64,000 bases of DNA from Treponema sp038397965 (GTDB taxonomy: Bacteria > Spirochaetota > Spirochaetia > Treponematales > Treponemataceae), in the NCBI GenBank assembly GCA_038397965.1, contig JARGFA010000007.1:4931-68930 (forward strand), given 5' to 3'. Both the position numbers and the translations under genes were made by a program. The notes beneath the pieces were generated by a model. The model did not search any database, was not told where the DNA came from, and saw only the letters and a list, made by a program, of their open reading frames with translations. Shown here piece after piece: positions 8,730 to 15,672 of this stretch. Numbering within the stretch: the stretch's first letter is position 1; the number at the start of each line of letters is the position of its first letter.

Positions 8730-9210
8730 ATTGCCCTATAGAATAAACCATGTGTCCGGAATTGTCAAAGGGCTTGCTCTGTGCAGGTCTTGAAAGCAGA
8801 AACCGTAACAATTCCCGGCGCACGGTTAAAAACAGTCTTCGATACGCTTAATATCTTTCGGCATACGCCGGAACTCTGTAAGGCATTCACAGCCTCTAAA
8901 ACAGCCGATGATATACGTAATACCGCCGGGAGTAGCAGCAATCAAAACGAGGCAGGTACAGTCTGAAAAACAACTCGTCATCACCTGTAGATGTTTAATA
9001 TTGAAAGAAAATTCGTGAAAAAGATTTTTTACAACGCTTTACGGTACGTTATAAGCGGCACTGCGGATTCAGACAAGCCCCCCTCCTTGGCGGAATTGAT
9101 ACAAACTCGCAGTCAAGGAATTGACACGGATGTTCATTCTTAATGCGGCGACCGCTTCCAGCAACTTTCGTGACAAAACAAATGTCAGGTTGAAGGTGAG
9201 TGCTCGGTTT
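8730..9210. other. Gene-poor stretch between the Cas2-like gene and mazF
   Basis: No convincing gene; a 61-codon plus-strand frame at 8781-8966 has no homology I recognise and no good ribosome site. The right part, 9087-9140, has words shared with the modular hairpin clusters elsewhere (AAACTCGC, GGAATTGACAC), and 9161-9202 is a repeat copied in inverse orientation at 13799-13859. The stretch looks like the left edge of the accessory island. Confidence 0.5.
9161..9202 (-). repeat. Cassette-end repeat, copy 1 (downstream of mazF)
   Basis: On the minus strand, 9202-9181 and 9173-9161 match 13799-13820 and 13847-13859 on the plus strand exactly (22 and 13 bases; the second block reads TCACGAAAGTTGC). 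The two blocks are 7 bases apart here and 26 apart in the other copy. TGACA and TGTCA at the inner ends can pair. Each copy begins just after the stop codon of an AT-rich accessory gene and has the same orientation relative to that gene, as expected for a recombination site at the end of a gene cassette. Confidence 0.7.
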
Positions 9211-9540
9211 TTAATCCACTAACATATTTTTTATTACATTTTTTACTTCATGTATCTCTTTTTGTTTTATTCTTCCCAAACATTTCACAAGCCGAATGGC
9301 ATCAACGGTTCTTATTTGATCTAGAACTATCCAGACTGTCTTATTATCAAATTTTAGAGGGACTCGTGTCGGGTATGAATGAGATTTGGTTGTCATTGGA
9401 GCGATTATCACAGTACTGATAGCATGATTCATCTCATCAGGAGAAATTACCAAACACGGGCGAATTTTTTTGATTTCGTGTCCGACAGTGGGATCAAGAT
9501 TTACAAGATAAATCTCATATTGATTTATTACCATTCCCAT
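9211..9540 (-). CDS. mazF: MazF/PemK-family toxin (mRNA endoribonuclease)
   Basis: 109 residues with the standard family pattern: GDIYLV-type opening (NQYEIYLVNLDPTVGHEIKK), RPCLVISPDEMN, ISTVIIAPMTTKSHSYPTRV, and VWIVLDQIRTVDAIRLVK. The conserved Arg and Thr positions of the MazF active site (R in IRPCLV, T in PMTTK) are present. MazF toxins cleave mRNA at short sequences and are held inactive by MazE. The gene overlaps mazE by 13 bases in the usual antitoxin-first order. AT-rich composition compared with the core genes suggests transfer. The start may instead be the ATG two codons in. Confidence 0.92.
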   Translation of the reverse strand: MGMVINQYEIYLVNLDPTVGHEIKKIRPCLVISPDEMNHAISTVIIAPMTTKSHSYPTRVPLKFDNKTVWIVLDQIRTVDAIRLVKCLGRIKQKEIHEVKNVIKNMLVD

Positions 9541-9770
9541 TCAAGCTCTCTTGAGTCGGGAATAGATTCCAATATATCATCATTGTTTTTATGCATGGCA
9601 CAAAATGCTTCCGCCCATCCTTTTCTCGGAACATCTTTTATTGGTGTAAGAATAATTTCATTATCCGTTACTTCCATATTTATTTTATCTTTTACAGAAA
9701 ACTTATCTAAAATTATTTTAGGAAATCTTATTCCGCGGGAATTTCCTATCGGAATAACAGATAGCAACAT
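9528..9770 (-). CDS. mazE: MazE-family antitoxin (AbrB/SpoVT-like DNA-binding)
   Basis: 80 residues. The N-terminal half is an AbrB-type swapped-hairpin domain (IPIGNSRGIRFPKIILDKF ... MEVTDNEIILTPI), which binds the operator; the C-terminal tail (WAEAFCAMHKNNDDILESIP) is acidic and would wrap MazF. It precedes and overlaps mazF, so the pair is autoregulated in the usual way by inference. A GGGAAAA ribosome site lies just before the ATG at 9770. The upstream 130 bases are very AT-rich. Confidence 0.9.
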   Translation of the reverse strand: MLLSVIPIGNSRGIRFPKIILDKFSVKDKINMEVTDNEIILTPIKDVPRKGWAEAFCAMHKNNDDILESIPDSRELEWEW

Positions 9771-10306
9771 ATTTTCCCTCCATTCAGTATGTTATTACAT
9801 TGTAATTATATGGCAAAAGCAAAAAAATAGCAACATAACTATGTAGAAACTATGAACGTATTTGCTAACAAATTGGAAAATATCAAATTTGTTTTTACCC
9901 TGCCGTTTTGTCCGCTTGCATTCTAAATGCGGACAAAACATCGTTTCTGCTTGATACAACTGACATCCATGTCAGGATCGTCCGAAACTCATCGTCCAGC
10001 ACGCCCAAGGATGGGCGTGGAACTAATCAACGTCGAGTTTTTCGCTTCGAAAAATTCGACGCTCACTACGGTACATGGACGTACCGTAGTGAACAGGACA
10101 AGGATGTCAATTCAGCAGCTGACAGGACGTCGGCTGGTTCCCAACAGCAGCGAATTTGCTGAAAGCAAACTCGCCATCAGCACCGCCATGGATGGCGGTG
10201 ATTCCCAGCAGAAGCAAGTTTTGCTATGCAAAACTTGTCCTCTACCGATGTACATGGACGTACATCGGTAGAGAGGTACACGGACGTATTTTATTGGACA
10301 GAACTT
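9771..10306. other. Non-coding stretch holding hairpin cluster A
   Basis: No gene is supported; short open frames on the plus strand here are by-products of the inverted repeats. The stretch holds an AT-rich mazE upstream region (9771-9900) and then about nine consecutive hairpins, described separately. Confidence 0.6.
9905..10273. repeat. Cluster A of modular palindromic units
   Basis: Successive inverted repeats with short loops: 9905-9939 (GTTTTGTCCGC arms), 9960-9975 (CTGACATCCATGTCAG), 10000-10019 (CACGCCC arms), 10031-10061 (CGTCGA ... TCGACG), 10063-10092 (TCACTACGGTAC arms around ATGGAC), 10097-10108 (GACAAGGATGTC), 10150-10174 (GCGA-TTTGC arms), 10181-10200 (CACCGCCATGGATGGCGGTG), 10215-10237 (CAAGTTTTGC arms) and 10240-10273 (CTCTACCGATGTAC arms). 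Arms differ from unit to unit but many loops read TCC or GGA. Units recur at 12586-12676, 15491-15672 and 36481-36572. Several cannot be terminators because no T-run follows. Confidence 0.85.
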
Positions 10307-12379
10307 TTAGTTTTTCTTCCACCATTTATTGGCATAACCGCCCTTGTTAGTATCTTTGCATAAATACTCAGCAGCCGTTTCAGCATCAGCAACACTTATA
10401 TCCCTGCTTTTTTTAGTGTATTCACTATCATCGTAAACTGCCCACTCGGTAGGGGCTGTAAAAACCGCTTTTGTTAAGCTAGTGCAGCCGTAAAAAGCAT
10501 AGCTGCTGATGGTCTGTACACTGTTAGGTATAGTAAGCGTACCGGTAAGCCCTCCGGCACCACAGACAAGAGTTTGCTTGTCTGTGGTGTAGATAACATT
10601 ATTTTCACTGCAATATGTACTGTTGCCGTCAGCAACAGTCATACCGGTAAGTTTGGTGCACCCGGCAAAAACCCCTTCCCCGATCGTCTGTACACTATCC
10701 GGTATGGTAAGCACACCGGTAAGACCAGTGCAGTCGAAAAAAGCATAGCTGACAATTGTTTGTACGCCGGCCGGTATGGCGAGCGTACCGGTAAGACCTC
10801 CGGCACCACAGACAAGAGTTTTCTTGTCCGTGGTGTAGATAACATTATTTTCACTGCAATATGTACTGTTGCCGTCAGCAACAGCCAGACCGGTAAGTTT
10901 GGTGCACCCGGCAAAAACCCCTTCACTGATTGTCTCAACACCTACCCCAAGGTGAACACCGGTAAGCTCCGCACAACCGGTAAAAGCAAGACGACCGATG
11001 CTCCGTACACTGTCCGGTATGGTAAGGACGCCGCTAAACCTCACACAGCCAGCAAAGGCACCTATTCCAATTGTCTGTACGCCTGAACCGATGGTAAGGC
11101 CGGTAAGCTTCGTGCAGCCGTAAAAAGCCCCGTCGCCGATGCTTGTTACGCTATCGGGTATGGCCAGTGTACCGGTAAGCCCTGAGCACCCGGCAAAAGC
11201 CCCGCTGCGGATTATCTGTACCCCTGAACCGATGGTAAGGCCGGTAAGCCCTGAGCACCCGGCAAAAGCCGATTCTTCAATTGTCTGTACACTGTCCGGT
11301 ATGATAAGTGTACCGGTAAGCGGAAAACACCGATAAAAAGCATAACTGCCGATTGTCTGTACGCCTGACTCAAGATAAACACGTTTAAGTTCGAAGCACT
11401 TGGCAAAAGCATTACTGCCGATTGTTTTTACATCGGCCGGTATGGTAATGCGCCCGCGGGGCTTTTCGCCCGTATAGCCTGTAAGCTGCGTATCTTCAAT
11501 CTTAAACTTTATATAGTTAGTACGGACATAAATCTTTTCGTTCTCTTTCAGTTTATAGTCATCCGCAAGCACTGTCCCTGATTCATTAGTATGGTGCCAG
11601 CGGTATGCGCCGTAATCGCCCCCCTGCCATTCCGCCTTCAGTGTGAATGCAGCTTCCGCCCGTCCCCGCGCTTCCTTCCATGCGGTTCCTTTCGGGATAG
11701 TAAAAGATGAAGCTCGTACCCGCTCATCTCCTGTTAGGGTAATGGTTATTTCGTCGGCCGCAGGTATACCTTTTTTCTTTGACACGGCAAACACGATACT
11801 GTCGCTCTTAAAGGCTTGTTTATCGCTTATAGCAGTTCCGCCTGCACCGCCGAACTTCCAGCCGGTTAATTCATAATCTTCTTTCACGATTACGGCACCG
11901 TTCACACCAGACTTTATGTCCTTCCAGACAGCACCGATATCTGCTGTAAGAGTCTCGTTTTTCACCGTGATACCGGCATCTCCTTTGATAGTAAGACTTA
12001 TTTTTTTAGCTGGAAGCGTGCCTTTTTTCTTTGACACGGCAAACACGATACTGCCACTCGTAAAGGCAGTGTTATCGCTTATATCAGTCCCGCCTGCACC
12101 GCCGAACTTCCAGCCGGTTAATTCATAATCTTCTTTCACGATTACAGCAGCCTTTGCTCCGGCCTTTATGTTTTTCCATGAAGAGCCTTTGTCTACCGTA
12201 AGGGTAGCGGTTTTAACCGTGATACCGTTGTCGCCTTCGATGGTAAGGCTTATGGTTTCCGCAGGTGCTATTGTGTTCTTTTTCTCCGAAGCTGTTACAG
12301 CCTGTTTACAGCTGCTTGTCATAATCAACGCAGCCAGTACTGTAAGCACTGCTGCACCTTTCAATAATCTTTTCATCAT
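10307..12379 (-). CDS. BspA-like leucine-rich-repeat surface lipoprotein
   Basis: 690 residues from the ATG at 12379, preceded by AAGGAGAAAAT; an upstream in-frame start at 12457 would add 26 residues before the signal peptide and is rejected. The signal peptide MMKRLLKGAAVLTVLAALIM ends at lipobox TSSC. Three tandem repeats of about 75 residues follow (roughly 35-240), each with ITVK ... DYELTGWKFGGAGGT ... FAVSKKKG, resembling InlB B-repeat-like modules. From about residue 270 come LRR_5 (TpLRR/BspA) repeats with the phrase LTIPDSVQTIG-x-AFAGC-x-LTG. Related Treponema and Tannerella proteins mediate adhesion. Two stretches of near-identical DNA (around 10560-10650 and 10800-10890) show recent internal duplication. 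Confidence 0.88.
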   Translation of the reverse strand: MMKRLLKGAAVLTVLAALIMTSSCKQAVTASEKKNTIAPAETISLTIEGDNGITVKTATLTVDKGSSWKNIKAGAKAAVIVKEDYELTGWKFGGAGGTDISDNTAFTSGSIVFAVSKKKGTLPAKKISLTIKGDAGITVKNETLTADIGAVWKDIKSGVNGAVIVKEDYELTGWKFGGAGGTAISDKQAFKSDSIVFAVSKKKGIPAADEITITLTGDERVRASSFTIPKGTAWKEARGRAEAAFTLKAEWQGGDYGAYRWHHTNESGTVLADDYKLKENEKIYVRTNYIKFKIEDTQLTGYTGEKPRGRITIPADVKTIGSNAFAKCFELKRVYLESGVQTIGSYAFYRCFPLTGTLIIPDSVQTIEESAFAGCSGLTGLTIGSGVQIIRSGAFAGCSGLTGTLAIPDSVTSIGDGAFYGCTKLTGLTIGSGVQTIGIGAFAGCVRFSGVLTIPDSVRSIGRLAFTGCAELTGVHLGVGVETISEGVFAGCTKLTGLAVADGNSTYCSENNVIYTTDKKTLVCGAGGLTGTLAIPAGVQTIVSYAFFDCTGLTGVLTIPDSVQTIGEGVFAGCTKLTGMTVADGNSTYCSENNVIYTTDKQTLVCGAGGLTGTLTIPNSVQTISSYAFYGCTSLTKAVFTAPTEWAVYDDSEYTKKSRDISVADAETAAEYLCKDTNKGGYANKWWKKN

Positions 12380-12585
12380 ATTTTCTCCTTTTGTTTCCGT
12401 TACGAGACAGAAACGAGCGCTGTCTGTGCGGAAGCGGCAAAAAAATAGCGTCCCCATACGGGAGTGCTTTTACGGTAACCGCCTCAGGGCGGAAAAACCT
12501 GCGGTGAGTAAAAATAGCTTTTAGAAAGAGAAGAAGACAAATGAAATAAACTCAGCACTTTTGAAAATAGACAGTGTAGATACCT

Positions 12586-12676
12586 CATCAACAGCTGCAC
12601 ATCCGTGCACATTTGTTGATGCCGAGTTTTTGCTACGAAAACTCGTTGTTGTTTATACCACGGACATCGGTGTCCG
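12586..12676. repeat. Cluster B of modular palindromic units
   Basis: Three adjacent inverted repeats upstream of the BspA-like gene: 12586-12621 (CATCAACA ... TGTTGATG arms with TGCACATCCGTGCA inside), 12623-12645 (CGAGTTTT ... AAAACTCG) and 12661-12676 (CGGACATCGGTGTCCG). The second shares its CGAGTTTT arm with units at 15623-15643 and 36516-36542. Further imperfect inverted repeats continue to 12760. Confidence 0.75.
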
Positions 12677-12773
12677 TTTTCATGCAACTTTCGCGCCAAC
12701 TTTGCTGATGCTTACGCGTCGGCAAAGGCACAAATGCAAGTTAAGCGAGAAATTGAACGGCAGCTATGCGTCC

Positions 12774-12907
12774 GTTCAACGGGGCGACGGAACATCCGCC
12801 TGTCGTCCGGCGCACAGCGCCGTCCAACACGCGAATTAAGCTGACGGTGAAGCTCAAAAACCTTCGGCTTTCTCGCTTCTTGCAGTTTATCGGCCGCCCC
12901 GTTAGAT
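12774..12907 (+). repeat. attC-like recombination site
   Basis: The left end GTTCAAC (12774-12780) fits the R'' consensus RYYYAAC and the right end GTTAGAT (12901-12907) fits R' GTTRRRY of integron attC sites. The ends extend into a nine-base perfect stem (AACGGGGCG with CGCCCCGTT). The interior holds further imperfect inverted repeats, giving a 134-base extended palindrome, a usual attC length. The AT-rich gene pair starts 51 bases to the right, and an ATCTAAC lies just after it at 13793. No integrase gene is in the window. Chance occurrence of the short cores cannot be excluded. Confidence 0.5.
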
Positions 12908-12957
12908 TGACCTGCTGTCGCATACAAAATAAAACAATATGAGAGTATAAAACTATC

Positions 12958-13215
12958 ATGGAAAACAATTCTGAAATTCTGTATAAAAATTCAGAAAAAA
13001 TTCATACAACTGAAATGGGTATTGAGCGAATAAAACGTAATCTTGATTTAAATACCCAAGATGTTGTTGAATGGTGTAAAAATAAAATTCTTGATAAGAG
13101 AAGTTCAACAATCAGAAAAGAAAAAAATTGGTATATAAGTATTGATGACATTGTGATAACCGTTAATGCATACAGTTATACAATAATCACAGCTCATAAG
13201 AAAAAAGCTATATGA
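12958..13215 (+). CDS. DUF3781-like small protein
   Basis: 85 residues; the segment IHTTEMGIERIKRNLDLNTQ DVVEWCKNKI and the tail KNWYISIDDIVITVNAYSYT IITAHKKK match my memory of the DUF3781 family, whose function is unknown. No membrane segment or signal peptide. Composition is strongly AT-rich against the GC-balanced core genes, pointing to horizontal transfer. It overlaps the next gene by ATGA, so the two are translationally coupled and probably act together. The pair is bounded by GTTAGAT on the left and ATCTAAC on the right. Confidence 0.65.
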   Translation: MENNSEILYKNSEKIHTTEMGIERIKRNLDLNTQDVVEWCKNKILDKRSSTIRKEKNWYISIDDIVITVNAYSYTIITAHKKKAI

Positions 13216-13784
13216 CAGTAAAAGAATTCGAGAATAAATATTGGTACATGCGTGAACTCAAGGCATTAGCAAAATCGCTTGAAATTCCTTTTGATACAAA
13301 AATACGAAAAGATCAGCTTGAAGAGGTGATCATTCAATTTTTAGAAACCGGAACGGTAAATAAAAAGAATAGTTATTGGAGTAAAAGCCGGAATAAGGAC
13401 ATATTGAATAATCATAGTTATGTTGAAAATTTTAGCAACAAAAAAGAAACATGGGAATTCATAAATAGTGAAATGGATAGACGAGTTCGGGGATTAAAGC
13501 CGAAATCAGGGGCGAAATATTGGCTTAATCGCTGGATTGAAAATAAACTTTCTAATGGCGCAAAAATAACGTATAATGATGTTATTTATGAATATATTCG
13601 TTTAAATAAAACTGAAGGAAAACTTCCGCAAATTCCATCCTGTAAATTTAATAACTTTATAAGTGATTATTTAGCAAATGAAAAAAATGCAACACGAGAA
13701 GATGCTTTGCAAGCATGGAATAGGCTAAAAGATATGAAGGCAAAAAAAGATTATATAACATGGAAAAAGAATAAAAATACATAG
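13212..13784 (+). CDS. SAP-like-domain protein of unknown function
   Basis: 190 residues. The first 45 residues (YWYMRELKALAKSLEIPFDT KIRKDQLEEVI) form the helix-loop-helix of a SAP-like motif, often used for nucleic-acid binding. The middle (about 75-110) is basic and aromatic (RRVRGLKPKSGAKYWLNRWI), and the remainder is helical with a LPQIPSCKFNNFISDYL segment; a similar tail is found in SAP/DUF6434-type proteins as I recall. AT-rich, lysine- and asparagine-rich, in the same unit as the DUF3781-like gene. Function unknown; DNA binding is inference. Confidence 0.6.
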   Translation: MTVKEFENKYWYMRELKALAKSLEIPFDTKIRKDQLEEVIIQFLETGTVNKKNSYWSKSRNKDILNNHSYVENFSNKKETWEFINSEMDRRVRGLKPKSGAKYWLNRWIENKLSNGAKITYNDVIYEYIRLNKTEGKLPQIPSCKFNNFISDYLANEKNATREDALQAWNRLKDMKAKKDYITWKKNKNT

Positions 13785-14148
13785 AAAATTTCATCTAACA
13801 CTCACCTTCAACCTGACATTAGGGTAGACTGCTTTCGCAGTCCATATCACGAAAGTTGCAGGGGATGGACGCCTCACTAAAAAAGTATCATCCCTGTACA
13901 TTCTTCGACTACAAGTTTGCGTACCTCAAACATCGCTTTTGTATGGAACAGCCGAACCTAACCTTGAATTAACCGTTAAAGTAATAAACATCAACCAACA
14001 AAACCGTCATCCTTTATTCGTGCGGAGGGTTTAATACCCCGACGCTCTGCGTCGTAACAAAGGGTATTAAAGCCGACTGCAACCACCTTATGAGAACAAC
14101 AATCCCGATGCTTTGCGTCGGGGTTGTTGATTGGAAAACTGCCAAACA
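13785..14148. other. Non-coding stretch with hairpins between accessory genes
   Basis: Besides the repeat above, it holds a nested inverted repeat at 14030-14071 (TTTAATACCC ... GGGTATTAAA with GACGC-TCT-GCGTC inside) and a strong hairpin at 14097-14129 (CAACAA-TCCCGATGC arms around TTT). No gene or start with a ribosome site was recognised; the hairpin ends directly before the decayed nuclease tail. Confidence 0.6.
13793..13859 (+). repeat. Cassette-end repeat, copy 2 (downstream of the SAP-like gene)
   Basis: Starts with ATCTAAC (13793-13799), nine bases after the stop of the SAP-like gene, and contains the two blocks shared with 9161-9202: 13799-13820 (CACTCACC ... TGACATT) and 13847-13859 (TCACGAAAGTTGC). 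Between them, unlike in copy 1, a perfect hairpin GACTGC-TTTC-GCAGTC is present. ATCTAAC is the exact reverse complement of GTTAGAT at 12901. A clear matching right-hand GTTRRRY end was not found downstream; the nearest is GTTAAAG near 13976, which breaks the last position. Confidence 0.65.
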
Positions 14149-14499
14149 ATGTATGAATACACTGTATTTGTAGAAACAGTTAGAAGATGGAAAAAAGAAG
14201 ATGCTCAAAACGGTTTTCAAAAAGCGATTGAAGAGTGTATAGCAAATAATATTTTGCGTGATTATCTAAAACGCAAGACGAAGGAGGTATTGAATATGTT
14301 ACTGGCTGAATATGACTATGAAACAGATATAGCCGTACAGCGTGCAGAAGAAAGAGAAATAGCCTTTGCTCAAGGTATATCTCAAGGCTCTTATCAAAAA
14401 GCTCTTGAAACGGCAAAATTGCTAAAACAGCTCGGAGATTCCATTCAGAAAATTACACAAGTTACTGGGCTTTCAAAAAAAGAAATCGAACACCTGTAG
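14149..14499 (+). pseudogene. C-terminal remnant of a PD-(D/E)XK nuclease/transposase family protein (Rpn/YhgA-like)
   Basis: About 116 codons from ATG at 14149: YEYTVFVETVRRWKKED, AIEECIANNILRDYLKRKTKE VLNMLLAEYDYETDIAVQRAEE, and a C-terminal KLLKQLGDSIQKITQVTGLS segment. These are hallmarks of the C-terminal third of PDDEXK_2 (PF12784) recombination-promoting nuclease/transposase proteins. The N-terminal nuclease core with its D/E-x-K residues, about 180 residues, is absent; upstream DNA is hairpin repeats. So this is a truncated relic, though still open. Such families expand in Treponema and often sit at rearranged loci. Confidence 0.75.
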
Positions 14500-14517
14500 A
14501 AATGTGCGATAATCAAT

Positions 14518-14755
14518 ATGTTACTGGCTGAATATGATTACGAAACAGATATAACCGTACAACGGGCAGAAGAACAGGAAATAGCCTTTGCTGAGGGTAT
14601 TGAAAGAGGTATAGAACAAGGCATACAGTAGGGCTTCGCTGACGGAGCTTAGCAAACCAAACGTGAAACGGCTGCCGCATTTAAAAACTTGGGATTGATA
14701 TTGTCAAAATAGCCGAAAGAACAGGCTTAATTCTTGAAGAAATTGATAGTTTATA
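14518..14755 (+). pseudogene. Second, decayed copy of the same nuclease C-terminus
   Basis: Translation in the frame of 14518 gives MLLAEYDYETDITVQRAEEQ EIAFAEGIERGIEQGIQ, then a stop, a GFADGA stretch, another stop, then (QTKRETAAAFKNLG and, after a shift, DIVKIAERTGLILEEID). It repeats the last part of the remnant at 14149-14499 with many substitutions and interrupted frames. It is therefore a tandem, more strongly decayed copy, probably from another member of the family and not a fresh duplication. Confidence 0.7.
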
Positions 14756-14832
14756 AAAATGAGATAGAGATACAAAGACTTCCTCAACATTCTTTGTAGC
14801 CTTTATAATCTCAGAGGTTAAGTACCCCGAAA

Positions 14833-14892
14833 ATCTAACCGCAACGGGCGCAAATCGCTCAAACTGCCGCTTGAGGTTCGCAAAGGTTAACT
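14833..14892 (+). repeat. Short attC-like palindrome
   Basis: Begins ATCTAAC (RYYYAAC) and ends GTTAACT (GTTRRRY except one position), 60 bases long, with an inner pairing of CTCAA and TTGAG around CTGCCGC-like bases. It lies just after the decayed nuclease copies, the position where a cassette end would be expected. One core mismatch and weak outer stem keep confidence low. Confidence 0.3.
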
Positions 14893-15377
14893 AATAAAAA
14901 ATCCCTCGCCGCCTAAAACCGGACGGAGGTGGTTCCACACAGCAACAAGTTTACGAAGATGATATGTTATTTTTTCCAAAAGATATAATCCATGTTGTAG
15001 ATTTTTTTTATCAAATCAATCTTTAATTATTGAATAGCTTTTTGAATCCAATATGTTTGATTTTCAAAAGTTATAAAGCCTGCCAAAACACTCTATTTTA
15101 CATTTGGTTCTGAAGCTACGCCTGAATCATCAGCGTATAATAAAATACATGAAAATCTTCCAGACAAAAAAAAGAGCCAAGCGAGAACACTCGACGCACC
15201 GCTTAAAGGCAACACTCTTGACCCTACTTCAACATATACATACATTTCATACTGAAGTCAATATTTCTTTTCCTCGTTTTAATTTTCCGTCTTGCAGCAA
15301 TTCCATCCAACACTTTATACAAAGCTCCTTACCAAACATACTGCCCTTTCCGCAGTTTTAGTTTTCTTCTATCGCAT

Positions 15378-15420
15378 AAAAAAAAAGCCTCCTTAATTCA
15401 CTACTCTGAATTAAGGAGGC
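15378..15420 (-). terminator. Rho-independent terminator, minus strand
   Basis: A perfect 14-base stem GCCTCCTTAATTCA (15387-15400), loop CTACTC, and its complement (15407-15420). On the minus strand it is followed by nine T. It most likely ends transcription of the giant lipoprotein gene, whose stop is at 15667, and would leave the hairpin cluster C in its 3' untranslated region. Confidence 0.85.
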
Positions 15421-15490
15421 TGCATTCTTAATTACGAATTTTTCCCCAGCCCCCGCCGGATAAACCGATGGGGGGATTTTTTATTAGCGA

Positions 15491-15672
15491 CACGGATGGC
15501 AGTCATGTCATCCGTGGCCTGTTCATTACGGTACACTGACGTACCATAGTGAACGCCCAGTTTTTTGCTCAAGCAAAAAGCATCGCTTCTGCTGACAGGA
15601 TATCAGTGGTTCCAAACAGCAACGAGTTTACGAAGTAAACTCGCGTCCAAAAATTGACTCAGGATGTCAATT
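15491..15672. repeat. Cluster C of modular palindromic units
   Basis: Inverted repeats at 15491-15515 (CACGGATG ... CATCCGTG), 15520-15553 (GTTCATTACGGTAC arms around ACTGAC, closely matching the unit at 10063-10092), 15562-15579 (TTTTTGCTCAAGCAAAAA), 15623-15643 (CGAGTTTACGAAGTAAACTCG split as CGAGTTTAC-GAA-GTAAACTCG) and 15652-15672 (AATTGAC arms). The last one overlaps the 3' end of the giant lipoprotein gene and contributes its final codons. Confidence 0.8.

Larger units (their letters stand above)
14756..15486. other. Degraded stretch with gene fragments
   Basis: No intact gene. A start-less open frame at 15061-15255 on the plus strand reads like a protein tail (KTLYFTFGSEATPESSAYNK, then DAPLKGNTLDPTSTYTYISY) and may be a relic of an exported protein; homology not recognised. 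A phrase at 14932-14960 (GGTTCC-ACACAGCAAC-AAGTTTACG) is nearly repeated at 15609-15632 and 10137-10155, inside hairpin clusters. AT-rich DNA from 14960 to 15110 shows nothing else. Confidence 0.4.

Noticed and set aside
9905..10273. CRISPR array next to the Cas2-like gene
   Set aside because: The palindromes differ in sequence and length and there are no regular spacers.
10574..11086. Plus-strand open frame with repetitive protein
   Set aside because: Antisense shadow of the BspA repeats.
14131..14148. TTG start for the nuclease remnant
   Set aside because: Lies in the arm of a hairpin; family alignment begins only later and the head of the gene is missing.
8730..15666. Integron integrase or tyrosine recombinase gene
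   Set aside because: No open frame in the island has the required length or R-H-R-Y motifs, so the integron idea rests on sites alone.
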